DNA of 64,000 nt, from contig NZ_JGZN01000003.1 of the NCBI RefSeq assembly GCF_000741715.1, positions 1-64,000 of the forward strand, written 5' to 3'. The translations under genes and the position numbers were made by a program. This DNA comes from Bifidobacterium saguini DSM 23967. GTDB taxonomy: Bacteria > Actinomycetota > Actinomycetes > Actinomycetales > Bifidobacteriaceae. Positions within the stretch are counted from its first letter, which is position 1. Every line of letters starts with the position of its first letter. This document shows positions 53,820 through 64,000 of the stretch, in pieces. Below the pieces are notes generated by a model. That model was not told the origin of the DNA. It saw only the letters and a program-made list of their open reading frames with translations, and searched no databases.

Positions 53820-53827
53820 TATAGGCT

Positions 53828-55720
53828 ATGTGTGGAATTGTTGGATATGCAGGAAATGTTGAAACCGCTTGCGGCAAGCCGCTGGAAGTGTGTCTTCAGG
53901 GCTTAGCTCGTCTGGAATACCGTGGTTATGATTCGGCCGGTGTGGCCTTGAGCGCGCCGGGCATGGATAAGGTGGCTGTGCGCAAGAAGGCTGGCCGTTT
54001 GAAGAACCTGGTCGAAGACATCGAGCGCAAGCCCATGCCGGCCGCAACCGTAGGCATTGGACACACTCGTTGGGCTACCAATGGTGAGCCGAGCGATGTG
54101 AACGCCCATCCGCATACCAGCATGGACGGTAAGGTTGCCATCATCCATAACGGCATCATCGAAAACGCCTCCCAGCTGCGCCTCGACCTGCAAGCTGAAG
54201 GTTTCCGTTTCGCCTCCGCCACTGATACCGAAGTGGCTGCCAAGTTGCTGGGCAAAATCGTTGACAAAATCATCGAAGAAGAAGGCCATCCAGACCTGTT
54301 CAAGGCCGTACGCCGCATGGCCCGCATGCTTGAAGGCGCATTCACCATTCTTGCCACCGACTGCCGCCAGCCGGATATCGTGGTAGGTGCGCGTCATGAT
54401 TCCCCGCTCGTAGTGGGATTGGGCGAAGGTGAGAACTTCCTTGGCTCCGATGTGGCCGCATTCGTGGCCTACACGAAGCGTGCTATGGAAATCGATCAGG
54501 ATCAGGCCGTATGCGTATCCGCAGATAAGGTTGTCGTCACTGATTTCGAAGGCAACGTAATAGAGCATCCGAAGACCTACACCGTGGATTGGGATGCTTC
54601 AGCCGCCGAAAAGGGCGGTTGGGATTCCTTCATGGATAAGGAAATCCATGAAGACCCGGCTGCCGTACAGCGCACCTTGCTTGGCCGCTTCGATAAGAAC
54701 GGCGACATCACCCTCGATGAAGTTCGCATCGACGAACACGACTTCAAATCCATCGACAAAATCATCGTCGTAGCTTGCGGTACCGCAAGCTATGCCGGCC
54801 AGGTGGCCAAGTATGCCATCGAACATTGGGTGCGTATCCCTGTGGAAATCGAACTCGCACACGAATTCCGATACCGTGATCCGATTCTGACCCCGCGCAC
54901 GCTGGTGGTGGCCATCTCGCAGTCCGGCGAAACGATGGATACGCTGATGGCATTGCGTCACGCGCGTGAACAGGGCTCCAAGGTGTTGGCTATCTGCAAC
55001 ACCCAGGGCGCGTCCATTCCGCGCGAATCCGACGCCGTTCTATACACGCACGCCGGTCCGGAAGTGGCAGTGGCCTCCACCAAGGCTTTCGTGGCGCAGA
55101 TCACCGCCGCCTACCTGCTGGGCCTGTACCTGGCTCAGGTCAAGGGCGCGATGTTCCGTGATGAGATTCATCAGGTGCTTGACTCCCTGAAGGACATGCC
55201 GCGCAAGATTCAGTGGGTGCTGGACACGCAGCCGAAGACCATTCAGGCTGCCGCCGAGCGCATGGTGAACGCCAACTCGTTCCTGTTCCTCGGCCGCCAC
55301 GTAGGCTATCCGGTGGCATTGGAAGGCGCACTGAAGTTGAAGGAAATCGCCTACACCTTCACCGAAGGCTTCGCAGCCGGCGAATTGAAGCATGGCCCGA
55401 TTGCCTTGGTGGACGAAGGCGAACCTGTGGTGTTCATCGTGCCGCCAGCACGCGGCCGCAATGTGTTGCATGCCAAGGTGATTTCCGGCATCGAAGAAGT
55501 CAAGGCTCGTGGCGCATACATTATCGCAGTGGCCGAGCAGGGCGACCCGGATGTAGAGCGTTACGCGGACGTGGTGTTCTGGCGTCCTGCTTGCCCGACA
55601 TTGATGAGTCCGCTTGTGGATGTGGTGCCGCTGCAGTTGTTCGCAATGGATATGGCCAAGCTCAAGGGTTATGACGTGGACAAGCCACGCAACCTCGCCA
55701 AGTCCGTTACCGTGGAGTGA
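53828..55720 (+). CDS. glmS: Glutamine-fructose-6-phosphate aminotransferase
   Basis: GlmS makes glucosamine-6-phosphate from fructose-6-phosphate and glutamine, the entry to amino-sugar and cell-wall synthesis. It is 630 aa. The N-terminal glutaminase begins MCGIVGYAG, with Cys2 as nucleophile, and shows LEYRGYDSAGVAL and GHTRWATNGEPS. Two SIS sugar-isomerase domains follow (VACGTASYAGQVAKY, SQSGETMDT, GRHVGYPVALEGALKLKEI), ending in the usual KSVTVE. No SD is visible, so leaderless translation is plausible. The next gene starts 5 bp after its stop. Confidence 0.98.
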   Translation: MCGIVGYAGNVETACGKPLEVCLQGLARLEYRGYDSAGVALSAPGMDKVAVRKKAGRLKNLVEDIERKPMPAATVGIGHTRWATNGEPSDVNAHPHTSMDGKVAIIHNGIIENASQLRLDLQAEGFRFASATDTEVAAKLLGKIVDKIIEEEGHPDLFKAVRRMARMLEGAFTILATDCRQPDIVVGARHDSPLVVGLGEGENFLGSDVAAFVAYTKRAMEIDQDQAVCVSADKVVVTDFEGNVIEHPKTYTVDWDASAAEKGGWDSFMDKEIHEDPAAVQRTLLGRFDKNGDITLDEVRIDEHDFKSIDKIIVVACGTASYAGQVAKYAIEHWVRIPVEIELAHEFRYRDPILTPRTLVVAISQSGETMDTLMALRHAREQGSKVLAICNTQGASIPRESDAVLYTHAGPEVAVASTKAFVAQITAAYLLGLYLAQVKGAMFRDEIHQVLDSLKDMPRKIQWVLDTQPKTIQAAAERMVNANSFLFLGRHVGYPVALEGALKLKEIAYTFTEGFAAGELKHGPIALVDEGEPVVFIVPPARGRNVLHAKVISGIEEVKARGAYIIAVAEQGDPDVERYADVVFWRPACPTLMSPLVDVVPLQLFAMDMAKLKGYDVDKPRNLAKSVTVE

Positions 55721-55725
55721 GCCTA

Positions 55726-56457
55726 ATGCCGAGGCCACATCGATTTGTGACTGAGGAACCTCATATTCCGTTTGATTTGGATGTGCTCTATGAGGATGAG
55801 CGGCTTATCGTGATTGATAAGCCGCACTTTCTTGCCACGATGCCACGCGGCATGTGGTATCGCGAAACGGCGTTGATTCGGCTGCGCGAGCAGTATGGTG
55901 AGCCGGATATCATTCCAGCGCATCGTTTGGATCGTATGACGGCAGGCGTGCTGGTGTTCGTGCGTGATAAGTCATGCCGTGGCGCATATCAGATGCTGTT
56001 CCAGAACAAGCAGGCGGTCAAGATGTATGAATGCTTGGCTCCATGCAAGCCGATTAGTCGGCCACGGTTTGGCACAGTGACGCAACTGGAATCGCCTCGG
56101 CCTTTCCCACTGCTACGGCGATCGCATATCACCAAAATTCGCGGCATTATGACCGCTTATGAAGAGCCTGGTGCCGTCAATGCTGAAACAATAATCGAGC
56201 GCGGTCCACTGGAAGACAGCAAGCAGCTGGTTTGCCGGTACACATTACATCCGAAAACCGGTAAAACGCATCAGTTGCGCGTGCACATGAATTCGTTGGG
56301 GCTGCCCATTGTCGGCGACAATTATTATCCACGCATTCAGAATTGCCCTTACGACGATTTCAGTCAGCCACTGGCGCTGGTTGCACGCACATTGACATTT
56401 ACCGATCCCATCACCGGAGAGTTACTCGAATACACCTCGCGTATGCCGCTTAGCTGA
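55726..56457 (+). CDS. RluA-family pseudouridine synthase
   Basis: This 243-aa enzyme of the RsuA/RluA superfamily isomerises uridine in RNA. The catalytic motif is HRLDRMTAGVLVF with Asp69 (usually HRLDxxTSG). The C-terminal binding motif is KTGKTHQLRVHM, followed by LGLPIVGDNYY. No S4 domain is present. ATG 55726 has GGAG (55714-55717) 8 nt upstream; a GTG at 55717 overlapping the glmS stop is an alternative. The RNA target is not known. It is convergent with the LacI gene, only 6 bp apart. Confidence 0.9.
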   Translation: MPRPHRFVTEEPHIPFDLDVLYEDERLIVIDKPHFLATMPRGMWYRETALIRLREQYGEPDIIPAHRLDRMTAGVLVFVRDKSCRGAYQMLFQNKQAVKMYECLAPCKPISRPRFGTVTQLESPRPFPLLRRSHITKIRGIMTAYEEPGAVNAETIIERGPLEDSKQLVCRYTLHPKTGKTHQLRVHMNSLGLPIVGDNYYPRIQNCPYDDFSQPLALVARTLTFTDPITGELLEYTSRMPLS

Positions 56458-56463
56458 TACTGC

Positions 56464-57474
56464 TCAATTCAGATCACGTACGGAACCTCGTTCAATCAGT
56501 TCGGTGGGAATAACGGTTTTGATGCCGGTGGGTACTTTCTCGCCTTCGCATTGACGGCGAATCATCGAAAAAGCGGTCGCTCCAATATCGTCGAAACGCA
56601 TACGCATGGTGGTCAGATTAAGACGCGGCACCATATCCACCAGCGAGTCATCCACGCCTACGACGCTCACATCTTCCGGTACACGCTTGCCTGCGGATTG
56701 CAGGCCTTGAATTGCGCCGTATGCCATCTGATCATTGGCTGCGTAAATCGCTGTGCAATCGGGGTTGTGAGCCAAAGCCACACCTGCCTGGTAGCCGGAA
56801 TCCGCGCACCAATCACCGATGTACATACTGGGCACAGTTGCGCCCATCTGCTCCAGGGCCTCTCGCCAGCCACGGGCGCGAGATTCGGCGGCACGGGAGG
56901 TAGCGGGGCCGGCGATATGGTAGACGGTTTTGTGGCCCTTGCTCATCAGGTAGTCCACGATGGCGGTGGAGCAACCGTATTGGTCGGCATCCACGGTGGG
57001 GCAGTAGTCGGCAGCTCCCTCGGAAATCAGTACGACCGGCAACTCCTTTGGCGGCTTGTACCCGATGAAGTCGGAGATGCGTTCCTCAAGCACTACGATG
57101 ACGCCGTCCACTGGCTGTTGCTGCATACGCTCGATTGCGGCCGCCAAAGTTCGTTCGGAACCATGACGCATGGTTTGAATGGTTACGGAGTAGTCGTCTT
57201 CGGCGGCGGAGGAGATGATGGCATCAAGAATGCGGGAGTTGCCGAATGTGGCAGTATTGAACATCACTACGCCGATATCTTGGAATTTACCGCGTTTCAG
57301 CGCTCGCGCGGCATAATTCGGGCGATAGCCGAGCTTTTGCATGGCTGCTTCGACCCGTTGACGAGTTTCGGGCTTGACGGCGTCGCTGCCATTGGCCACT
57401 CGGGATACGGTTTGGGGAGAGACACCTGCGGCCTTTGCTACATCTTGCATGGAGACTTGTGATGCTCGTGACAT
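56464..57474 (-). CDS. gosR: LacI-family regulator of the GOS locus
   Basis: This 336-aa regulator has the LacI helix-turn-helix at residues 7-30 (MQDVAKAAGVSPQTVSRVAN) and hinge helix (YRPNYAARALK), followed by a periplasmic-binding-like effector domain. It is transcribed away from the sugar permease genes and probably represses them and the downstream binding protein. Candidate sites with a central CG lie in both promoters. The name follows the equivalent B. breve locus by gene order; the effector is probably a beta-galactoside (inference). Confidence 0.85.
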   Translation of the reverse strand: MSRASQVSMQDVAKAAGVSPQTVSRVANGSDAVKPETRQRVEAAMQKLGYRPNYAARALKRGKFQDIGVVMFNTATFGNSRILDAIISSAAEDDYSVTIQTMRHGSERTLAAAIERMQQQPVDGVIVVLEERISDFIGYKPPKELPVVLISEGAADYCPTVDADQYGCSTAIVDYLMSKGHKTVYHIAGPATSRAAESRARGWREALEQMGATVPSMYIGDWCADSGYQAGVALAHNPDCTAIYAANDQMAYGAIQGLQSAGKRVPEDVSVVGVDDSLVDMVPRLNLTTMRMRFDDIGATAFSMIRRQCEGEKVPTGIKTVIPTELIERGSVRDLN

Positions 57475-57541
57475 AATGACCCCCGGTCAGTATCAACTTC
57501 AACTGTGCTCTCTCGAATAATGCCATTCATCATCGAACAAA

Positions 57542-57555
57542 CGGTAACGATAACA
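57542..57555. promoter_or_regulatory. Candidate LacI-family operator 1
   Basis: The minus strand reads TGTTATCGTTACCG, a degenerate palindrome with the central CG typical of LacI-family sites. It lies between the divergent lacI and permease genes and could autoregulate lacI. Confidence 0.55.
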
Positions 57556-57613
57556 TCATTGTTTTCGTGACCATTGTATCAGACATGTCTAAAAACCTTG
57601 AATTCAACACAAG

Positions 57614-57641
57614 TGGACAATGTTTGAAATCGTGTTATGAT
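57614..57641 (+). promoter_or_regulatory. Promoter of the permease/GH42 operon
   Basis: TGGACA (57614-57619) and TATGAT (57636-57641) are spaced 16 bp, 46 bp upstream of the first permease ATG. Confidence 0.6.
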
Positions 57642-57654
57642 GATAACGCAAACA
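57634..57654. promoter_or_regulatory. Candidate LacI-family operator 2
   Basis: GTTATGATGATAAC (57634-57647) is palindromic, and the overlapping TGATAACGCAAACA (57641-57654) has a central CG. Both overlap the -10, so binding would block transcription. Confidence 0.55.
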
Positions 57655-57686
57655 TTTTTATCAACCTTCGAAGGAGAGGGGTTGGA

Positions 57687-58613
57687 ATGGCTTCAGCTGA
57701 TATCACTGCTGAACCTGTGAAGGCAGGCGAGGTGCGTGTGAACAAGCATAAGGCGGATTGGCGTGGATGGAAGTTCATGTGGCCGTTCGCAGTGGTGTTC
57801 ATCTTCGTGTTCATCATTCCGATTGTGTACGCCATCTACATTTCGTTCTTCAAGAAGCAGATGATTGGCGGTACCAAGTTCGTTGGCCTGCAGAACTACC
57901 AGCGTCTGCTCGTTGATCAGCAGTTCTGGAGCTCGGTCGGCCGCGTGGCCCTGTTCACTGTGGTGCAGGTGCCGATCATGCTGTTCCTCGCGGCTGCAAT
58001 GGCATTGGCCATCGATTCGATGAAGCTGCACGGCACGAAGTTCTTCCGCATCTCCACCTTCCTGCCTTACGCAGTGCCCGCCGTGGTCTCCACGTTGATC
58101 TGGGGCTTCGTATACGGCGCCAAGTACGGTCTGGTCGGCTCCTTCAACGACTTCTTCGGCACCAACATTGATGTGCTGAAGCCTTCCGTGCTGCTTGCCG
58201 CCATTGGCAACATCAACACTTGGGAGTTCACCGGCTACAACATGCTGATCTTCTACAGCTCGCTCTCCACGATCCCGCATTCCCTCTATGAGGCCGCCTC
58301 GATTGATGGCGCCTCCGAATGGCAGATCGTCAAGTCGATCAAGCTGCCGGAGTTGAAGGGCTCGCTGGCCATCACGGTGATCTTCTCGATCATCGGTTCG
58401 TTCCAGTTGTTCAACGAGCCGAGCATCCTGCAGAACATGGTGCCGGGCAACGCGATCACCACGTATTACACGCCGAACATGTACGCGTACAACCTGAGCT
58501 TCTCCGGCAACCAGTCGAACTACGCCGCGGCCCTGGCCATCGTCATGGCCGTGATCACTATGGCCATCGCCTACGCGGTCCAGCTCAACAGCATGAAGGA
58601 GCAGATGAAGTGA
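57687..58613 (+). CDS. gosD: Sugar ABC transporter permease 1 (GOS locus)
   Basis: This 308-aa MalF-type permease starts at ATG 57687 with AAGGAGAGG upstream. About six helices begin near residue 30 (WPFAVVFIFVFIIPIVYAIY). The EAA loop is EAASIDGASEWQIVKSIKLP. It works with the second permease and the lipoprotein at 62302. No ATPase is encoded here, as is usual for bifidobacterial oligosaccharide importers that share an MsmK-type ATPase. The name is given from the B. breve GOS locus by synteny. Confidence 0.9.
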   Translation: MASADITAEPVKAGEVRVNKHKADWRGWKFMWPFAVVFIFVFIIPIVYAIYISFFKKQMIGGTKFVGLQNYQRLLVDQQFWSSVGRVALFTVVQVPIMLFLAAAMALAIDSMKLHGTKFFRISTFLPYAVPAVVSTLIWGFVYGAKYGLVGSFNDFFGTNIDVLKPSVLLAAIGNINTWEFTGYNMLIFYSSLSTIPHSLYEAASIDGASEWQIVKSIKLPELKGSLAITVIFSIIGSFQLFNEPSILQNMVPGNAITTYYTPNMYAYNLSFSGNQSNYAAALAIVMAVITMAIAYAVQLNSMKEQMK

Positions 58614-58671
58614 TGCGCCGAATGCTGATTGATGAAATGACTGTGACTGTGATTGTGAAGGAGCGTGCGTG

Positions 58672-59669
58672 ATGAGTGCAGCAACAAGTGCCCGCCTGAC
58701 CGAGGCGGAATTGAGGCTCAGGAGAAGGCCGCCAAGAAGGCCGAGAAGGAACGCCAGAAGCGTATCGCCCGCGATGAGGCTGCTGAGCGCAAGCGCAGCG
58801 AGAAGGCCGGCTTCGCGAACGTCAACAATCCGCGCCGCTCCACCCTGATGACCATCCTGTGCGCCATCTTCGCGGTCTACTGCCTGTTCCCGTTCGTCTA
58901 TCTGGCGATTAATGCCACCAAGACCCAGGCCGATTTCACCAGTACGTTCGGTCTCGGCTTCGGCAAGACTTTTGCCCTGTGGGATAACATCGTCACCGTC
59001 TTTACCTATCAGGGCGGTATCTTCGGCCGCTGGCTGATCAATACCCTGCTCTACGTGGTTGTCGGTGCAGGCGGTGCAACCCTGCTGGCCATCATGGGCG
59101 GCTATGCACTGGCCAAGTTCCGCTTCCCTGGCCGCAAGGCCGTGTTCGCGGTGATCATCGGCTCCATCTCTGTGCCGGGTATCGCTTTGGCTGTCCCGCA
59201 GTTCCTGTTGTTCGCCAAGCTCGGTCTCACCAACACTCCGTGGGCAATGATTATCCCGTCCTTGATTTCCCCGTTCGGCCTGTACTTGATGTGGATCTTC
59301 TCCGAGCAGGCCGTGCCGACCGAATTGCTTGAAGCCGCCCGCGTGGATGGTGCAAGTGAGTTCCGTACCTTCTGGACCATCAGCCTACCGCTGCTGGCTC
59401 CCGGTATCGTCACCACCGCCCTGTTCACTATCGTGGCAACGTGGAACAACTACTTCCTGCCGTTGATTATGTTGAAGGATGCTGATTGGTACCCGCTGAC
59501 CATCGGTCTGAACCAGTGGAAGGATCAGGCATCCACCGCTGGTGGCCAGGCCATTCAGAACCTGGTGATCACGGGCTCCCTGATTACGATCATCCCGCTG
59601 GTCATCGCCTTCCTGTGCTTGCAGAAGTACTGGCAGTCCGGCCTCGCGGCAGGCGCAGTCAAGGAGTAA
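58672..59669 (+). CDS. gosE: Sugar ABC transporter permease 2 (GOS locus), frameshifted near its start
   Basis: The natural start is ATG 58672 with GAAGGAG 8 nt upstream, giving MSAATSARLTEAE, but this frame is lost after codon 13. The rest (EAQEKAAKKAEKERQKRIAR and the whole membrane domain) lies in another frame. One missing A in GGAATTG near 58708-58711 (GGAAATTG would restore AEIEAQEK) explains it. A GTG at 58665 opens the downstream frame but sits one base from the SD and yields an unnatural Cys/Pro-rich N-terminus. The body is a MalG-type permease with six helices and EAA loop EAARVDGASEFRTFWTISLP. Intact length would be about 332 aa. Confidence 0.82.
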
Positions 59670-61754
<2,085 letters not shown>

Positions 61755-61818
61755 GGACTGTGCGTATGTGCAGCGCAAGCCTGCATATACCGTAAATCCT
61801 GTCTCCTGCTCAAAGACT

Positions 61819-61852
61819 GGGGTTGCTGGAACTATTTCCAGCAACCCCTTTT
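61819..61852 (+). terminator. GH42 gene terminator
   Basis: A perfect 13-bp stem (61819-61831 with 61836-61848) with a CTAT loop runs into TTTT. It separates the permease/enzyme operon from the binding-protein gene. Confidence 0.93.
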
Positions 61853-62084
61853 ATGTTGCCCTGTATCCACCTGAGCGGAGGAAGGCCAACGTCTTAATGA
61901 CACAAAATATCTGTAAGCCAATGGGAATACAGCTGTTGTAGTGATGCCTTGCCGGTAAAACATGCACTTGTAAGTAATCTGCAGGTGAAATATGTCGAGT
62001 TAAGGGTCAAAATCATTGATAACTAGGCGCAAAATGCCTGCAGTAGGTTGTAGGTAGTAAATGTTTACTAGAAAATATCGGTTA

Positions 62085-62098
62085 TGTTTACGATAACA
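62085..62098. promoter_or_regulatory. Candidate LacI-family operator 3
   Basis: TGTTTACGATAACA is a 14-bp palindrome (TGTT...AACA) with a central CG, 16 bp upstream of the -35. Confidence 0.6.
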
Positions 62099-62114
62099 CG
62101 CCGAGCGTAATTGT

Positions 62115-62142
62115 TTGCCAATGCTTGACTCCTGTGTATACT
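62115..62142 (+). promoter_or_regulatory. Promoter of the GOS binding-protein gene
   Basis: TTGCCA (62115-62120) and TATACT (62137-62142) are spaced 16 bp. A TTGACT at 62125-62130 is closer to consensus but too near the -10. Confidence 0.6.
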
Positions 62143-62148
62143 GATAAA

Positions 62149-62162
62149 TGTTATCGCAATCA
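62149..62162. promoter_or_regulatory. Candidate LacI-family operator 4
   Basis: TGTTATCGCAATCA shares the TGTTATCG half-site with operator 1 and lies just downstream of the -10, a repressor position. Confidence 0.6.
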
Positions 62163-62301
62163 TAGTTTTGGAAATGGCGAGAGGAGCCACTTCTCGAGGT
62201 TGAGGAGAATTCCAAGGAGTTTGAATCAATCAAAGACAATGATTGCGAACGACAAACATAGTTGAATCGTTCTGGACGATTCGAGGAAGGAGAACAGAAC
62301 G

Positions 62302-63645
62302 ATGAAGTTCACTACTGCTAAGAAGGCCATCGCTCTCACTGGCGCAGTCGCCATGCTGGCTTCCGTTGCTGCCTGCGGTTCTGACAGCGCTGGTTCTCAG
62401 CCTGAGCAGGAAAAGGATGTACAGGAAATTACCGTGTGGGCTTGGGAACCCACACTGACTCAGGTTGCTAAGGACTTCACGAAGAAGACCGGCATCAAGG
62501 TCGATCTGAAGAACGTCGGCACCAACACCAAGGAATACACTCAGCTTGATAACGCCATCGAGGCCGGCAACGGCGCTCCGGATGTGGCTCAGGTCGAATA
62601 CTACGCCATCCCGCAGTACGCCATCAAGGGCAATCTGCTGGACATCACTGACAAGACCTCCGGCTACTCCGACTTCTACACTCCTGGCCCGTGGGCATCC
62701 GTGCAGTTCGGCGGCAAGGTTTACGGTCTGCCGATGGATTCCGGCCCAATGGCCTTCTTCTACAACAAGGAAGTCTTCGACAAGGCCGGCGTTGATGCCA
62801 CCCAGATCAAGACTTGGGACGACTACTACGAGGCCGCCAAGAAGATTCACGCTCTGGGCGACAACTACTACATCACCTCCGATACCGGCGACGCTGGCTT
62901 CTATGATTCGATGACTTGGCTTGCTGGCGGTCAGCCGTTCAAGACCTCCTCCGATGGTTCCGAAGTGACCATCAACCTGACCGGTGACGAGAACGTGCAG
63001 AAGTTCAACGAGTTCTGGCAGAAGATGCTGGACGAGGGCCTGCTTGACACCAAGACCGCTGGCTGGTCCGAGGATTGGTTCAAGGGCATGGTCGACGGCA
63101 CTATCGCCTCCCTGCTCACCGGTGCTTGGATGCCTGCAAACCTTGCTAACTCCGCTGCTGGCGGCGCTGGCAAGTGGCGTGTGACCCAGATGCCGACCGC
63201 TGACGGCTCCGCAACCAACTCCGAGAACGGTGGTTCTTCGCTGGCTGTGCTGTCTTCCTCCAAGAAGGCTGAAGCTGCCTACAAGTTCATCGAGTACGCT
63301 AACCACGGCGATGGCGTGGCCACCCGTGTGGCTGGCGGCGCATTCCCGGCAGACAAGGCTTCTATGGAATCCGATTCCTTCAAGAACGCCACCACTGTGA
63401 AGAACTCCGATGGCGAGGATGTGGACTACTTCGGTGGTCAGAAGTACAACGAGGTTCTTGCTCAGGCTGCTGAGAACGTCTCCTCCGACTACCAGTTCCT
63501 GCCGTTCGAAGTCAAGGCTCGCACCATCTTCGGCGACTATGTTGGCAAGTCCTACACCGGCAATCAGAAGCTCGCTGACGGTGTCGCTGCTTGGCAGAAG
63601 GCACTGCAGGATTACGGCAAGGATCAGGGCTTCACTGTGAAGTAA
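62302..63645 (+). CDS. gosC: Oligosaccharide ABC transporter substrate-binding lipoprotein
   Basis: This 447-aa lipoprotein has a signal peptide ending in lipobox SVAAC (Cys25), then an SBP_bac_1 fold (EITVWAWEPTLTQVAKDFTK, GAPDVAQVEYYAIPQYA, GKVYGLPMDSGPMAFFYNKE). A strong GAAGGAG SD precedes it. It has its own promoter with LacI-type sites, so it can be made in excess over the permeases. Position and regulation indicate that it captures galacto-oligosaccharides for the two permeases upstream. Confidence 0.93.
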   Translation: MKFTTAKKAIALTGAVAMLASVAACGSDSAGSQPEQEKDVQEITVWAWEPTLTQVAKDFTKKTGIKVDLKNVGTNTKEYTQLDNAIEAGNGAPDVAQVEYYAIPQYAIKGNLLDITDKTSGYSDFYTPGPWASVQFGGKVYGLPMDSGPMAFFYNKEVFDKAGVDATQIKTWDDYYEAAKKIHALGDNYYITSDTGDAGFYDSMTWLAGGQPFKTSSDGSEVTINLTGDENVQKFNEFWQKMLDEGLLDTKTAGWSEDWFKGMVDGTIASLLTGAWMPANLANSAAGGAGKWRVTQMPTADGSATNSENGGSSLAVLSSSKKAEAAYKFIEYANHGDGVATRVAGGAFPADKASMESDSFKNATTVKNSDGEDVDYFGGQKYNEVLAQAAENVSSDYQFLPFEVKARTIFGDYVGKSYTGNQKLADGVAAWQKALQDYGKDQGFTVK

Positions 63646-63682
63646 GCCTCACGGTTCCAGTCATAACTTCATAAACTGATTA

Positions 63683-63724
63683 GCAAAAGCCTCGGGTGCA
63701 AATGTGCTCGAGGCTTTTGCTTTT
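63683..63724 (+). terminator. GOS binding-protein gene terminator
   Basis: GCAAAAGCCTCG (63683-63694) pairs perfectly with CGAGGCTTTTGC (63709-63720), followed by TTTT. Confidence 0.92.
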
Positions 63725-63792
63725 GCTGTATTGCTTATGTGCGATTGCGCAGAACGCGGCTGACACGCAGGCATACTAGTAGACTCAGCACT

Positions 63793-64000
63793 ATGAGTTT
63801 GATTGACCGGCGAATCAGAAGGATAGCAACCGCAGCAGTGGCCGCCATCCTTTCCGTATCCCTCGCATCATGCGGGCAAGCCACCCAAGATAATCGCACT
63901 GAAATCACAGTGTGGAGCTGGGAGCCCAGCATGGGCAAGGTCATCAGCCGATTCGAGAAGGCCAATCCGGACATCAAAGTCAATTGGACCAACATTTCCG
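63793..64000 (+). CDS. Sugar-binding lipoprotein, 5' part (cut by window edge)
   Basis: The first 69 codons are present. A basic N-terminus and hydrophobic stretch end in lipobox LASC (Cys27). The following EITVWSWEPSMGKVISRFEK is clearly related to the start of the mature protein encoded at 62302 (EITVWAWEPTLTQV), so this is a paralogous SBP_bac_1 protein. No clear SD precedes the ATG. Its sugar and permease partners lie outside the window. Confidence 0.85.
   Translation, partial: MSLIDRRIRRIATAAVAAILSVSLASCGQATQDNRTEITVWSWEPSMGKVISRFEKANPDIKVNWTNIS

Larger units (their letters stand above)
53556..53827. other. Intergenic region before glmS
   Basis: A hairpin GCGGGCAGT (53602-53610) with ACTGCCCGC (53618-53626) lies 46 bp after the ATPase stop and may terminate the importer operon. 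The inverted repeat at 53693-53782 is listed separately. No gene or glmS-ribozyme-like sequence is seen. Confidence 0.5.
61853..62301. other. Promoter region of the GOS binding-protein gene
   Basis: About 450 bp is without a gene and is AT-richer than its surroundings. It holds the promoter and operator candidates listed separately, plus the palindrome AGTAAATGTTTACT at 62056-62069. A leader of about 150 nt precedes the gene. Confidence 0.6.

Noticed and set aside
53556..53827. glmS ribozyme riboswitch
   Set aside because: The Firmicute ribozyme core sequences are not recognisable. Only a long inverted repeat is present.

Overview
The window is chromosomal DNA of a Bifidobacterium, most likely of the B. 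longum/B. breve group. The evidence is moderately high GC, actinobacterial RpoB/RpoC sequences, an AdnAB-type helicase-nuclease pair, a dapB-dapA-rnj cluster, and two loci typical of bifidobacteria: a Ser/Thr-kinase/fibronectin cluster (known in B. longum as PFNA) and a galacto-oligosaccharide locus (gosR-D-E-G-C in B. breve nomenclature). Species is inferred from recalled gene order and protein families, not from a search.

Layout. 1-600: 3' end of 23S rRNA, 5S rRNA and a terminator. 925-8682: rpoB and rpoC (+), separated by a strongly structured spacer and ending at a strong terminator. 8847-23522 (-): one long compact operon read right to left: membrane Ser/Thr kinase, giant 1981-aa surface protein with Ig-like and fn3 repeats, MoxR ATPase, DUF58 protein, transglutaminase-like membrane protein (split by a frameshift), PP2C phosphatase, leucine-rich-variant repeat protein, FHA protein. 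23645-31748 (+): adnA (split by a frameshift) and adnB for double-strand break processing. 31935-37268 (+): MFS transporter, dapB, dapA, RNase J. 37415-43311 (+): aminopeptidase N, TauE/SafE transporter, glmM, peptide deformylase. 43351-43452: a symmetric 21-bp-period repeat cluster, followed by a 43-codon membrane micro-ORF. 43974-49349 (+): prfB, ftsE, ftsX, a secreted CHAP peptidoglycan hydrolase, smpB. 49559-53555 (+): polar amino-acid ABC importer with two tandem paralogous binding proteins. 53828-56457 (+): glmS and an RluA-type pseudouridine synthase. 56464-63645: LacI regulator (-) divergent from two sugar permeases, GH42 beta-galactosidase and a binding protein, with candidate LacI operators at both promoters. 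63793-64000: start of another sugar-binding lipoprotein, cut by the window edge.

The most informative observations are these. (1) Three genes (transglutaminase-like, adnA, second gos permease) are each broken by what looks like one missing base within a short homopolymer. The common direction suggests a systematic sequencing or assembly cause, though true mutations are possible. (2) The kinase-FN3 operon combines a non-RD kinase, a transglutaminase fold that has lost its Cys-His-Asp triad, and an FHA protein with a possible N-terminal phospho-acceptor Thr. (3) There are several unexplained nucleic-acid structures: the rpoB-rpoC spacer, a hairpin swallowing the start of the TauE/SafE gene, a 90-bp inverted repeat before glmS, and the 21-bp-period repeat cluster. 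(4) RpoB has Asn at the rifampicin position that is His in E. coli. (5) Several genes look leaderless.
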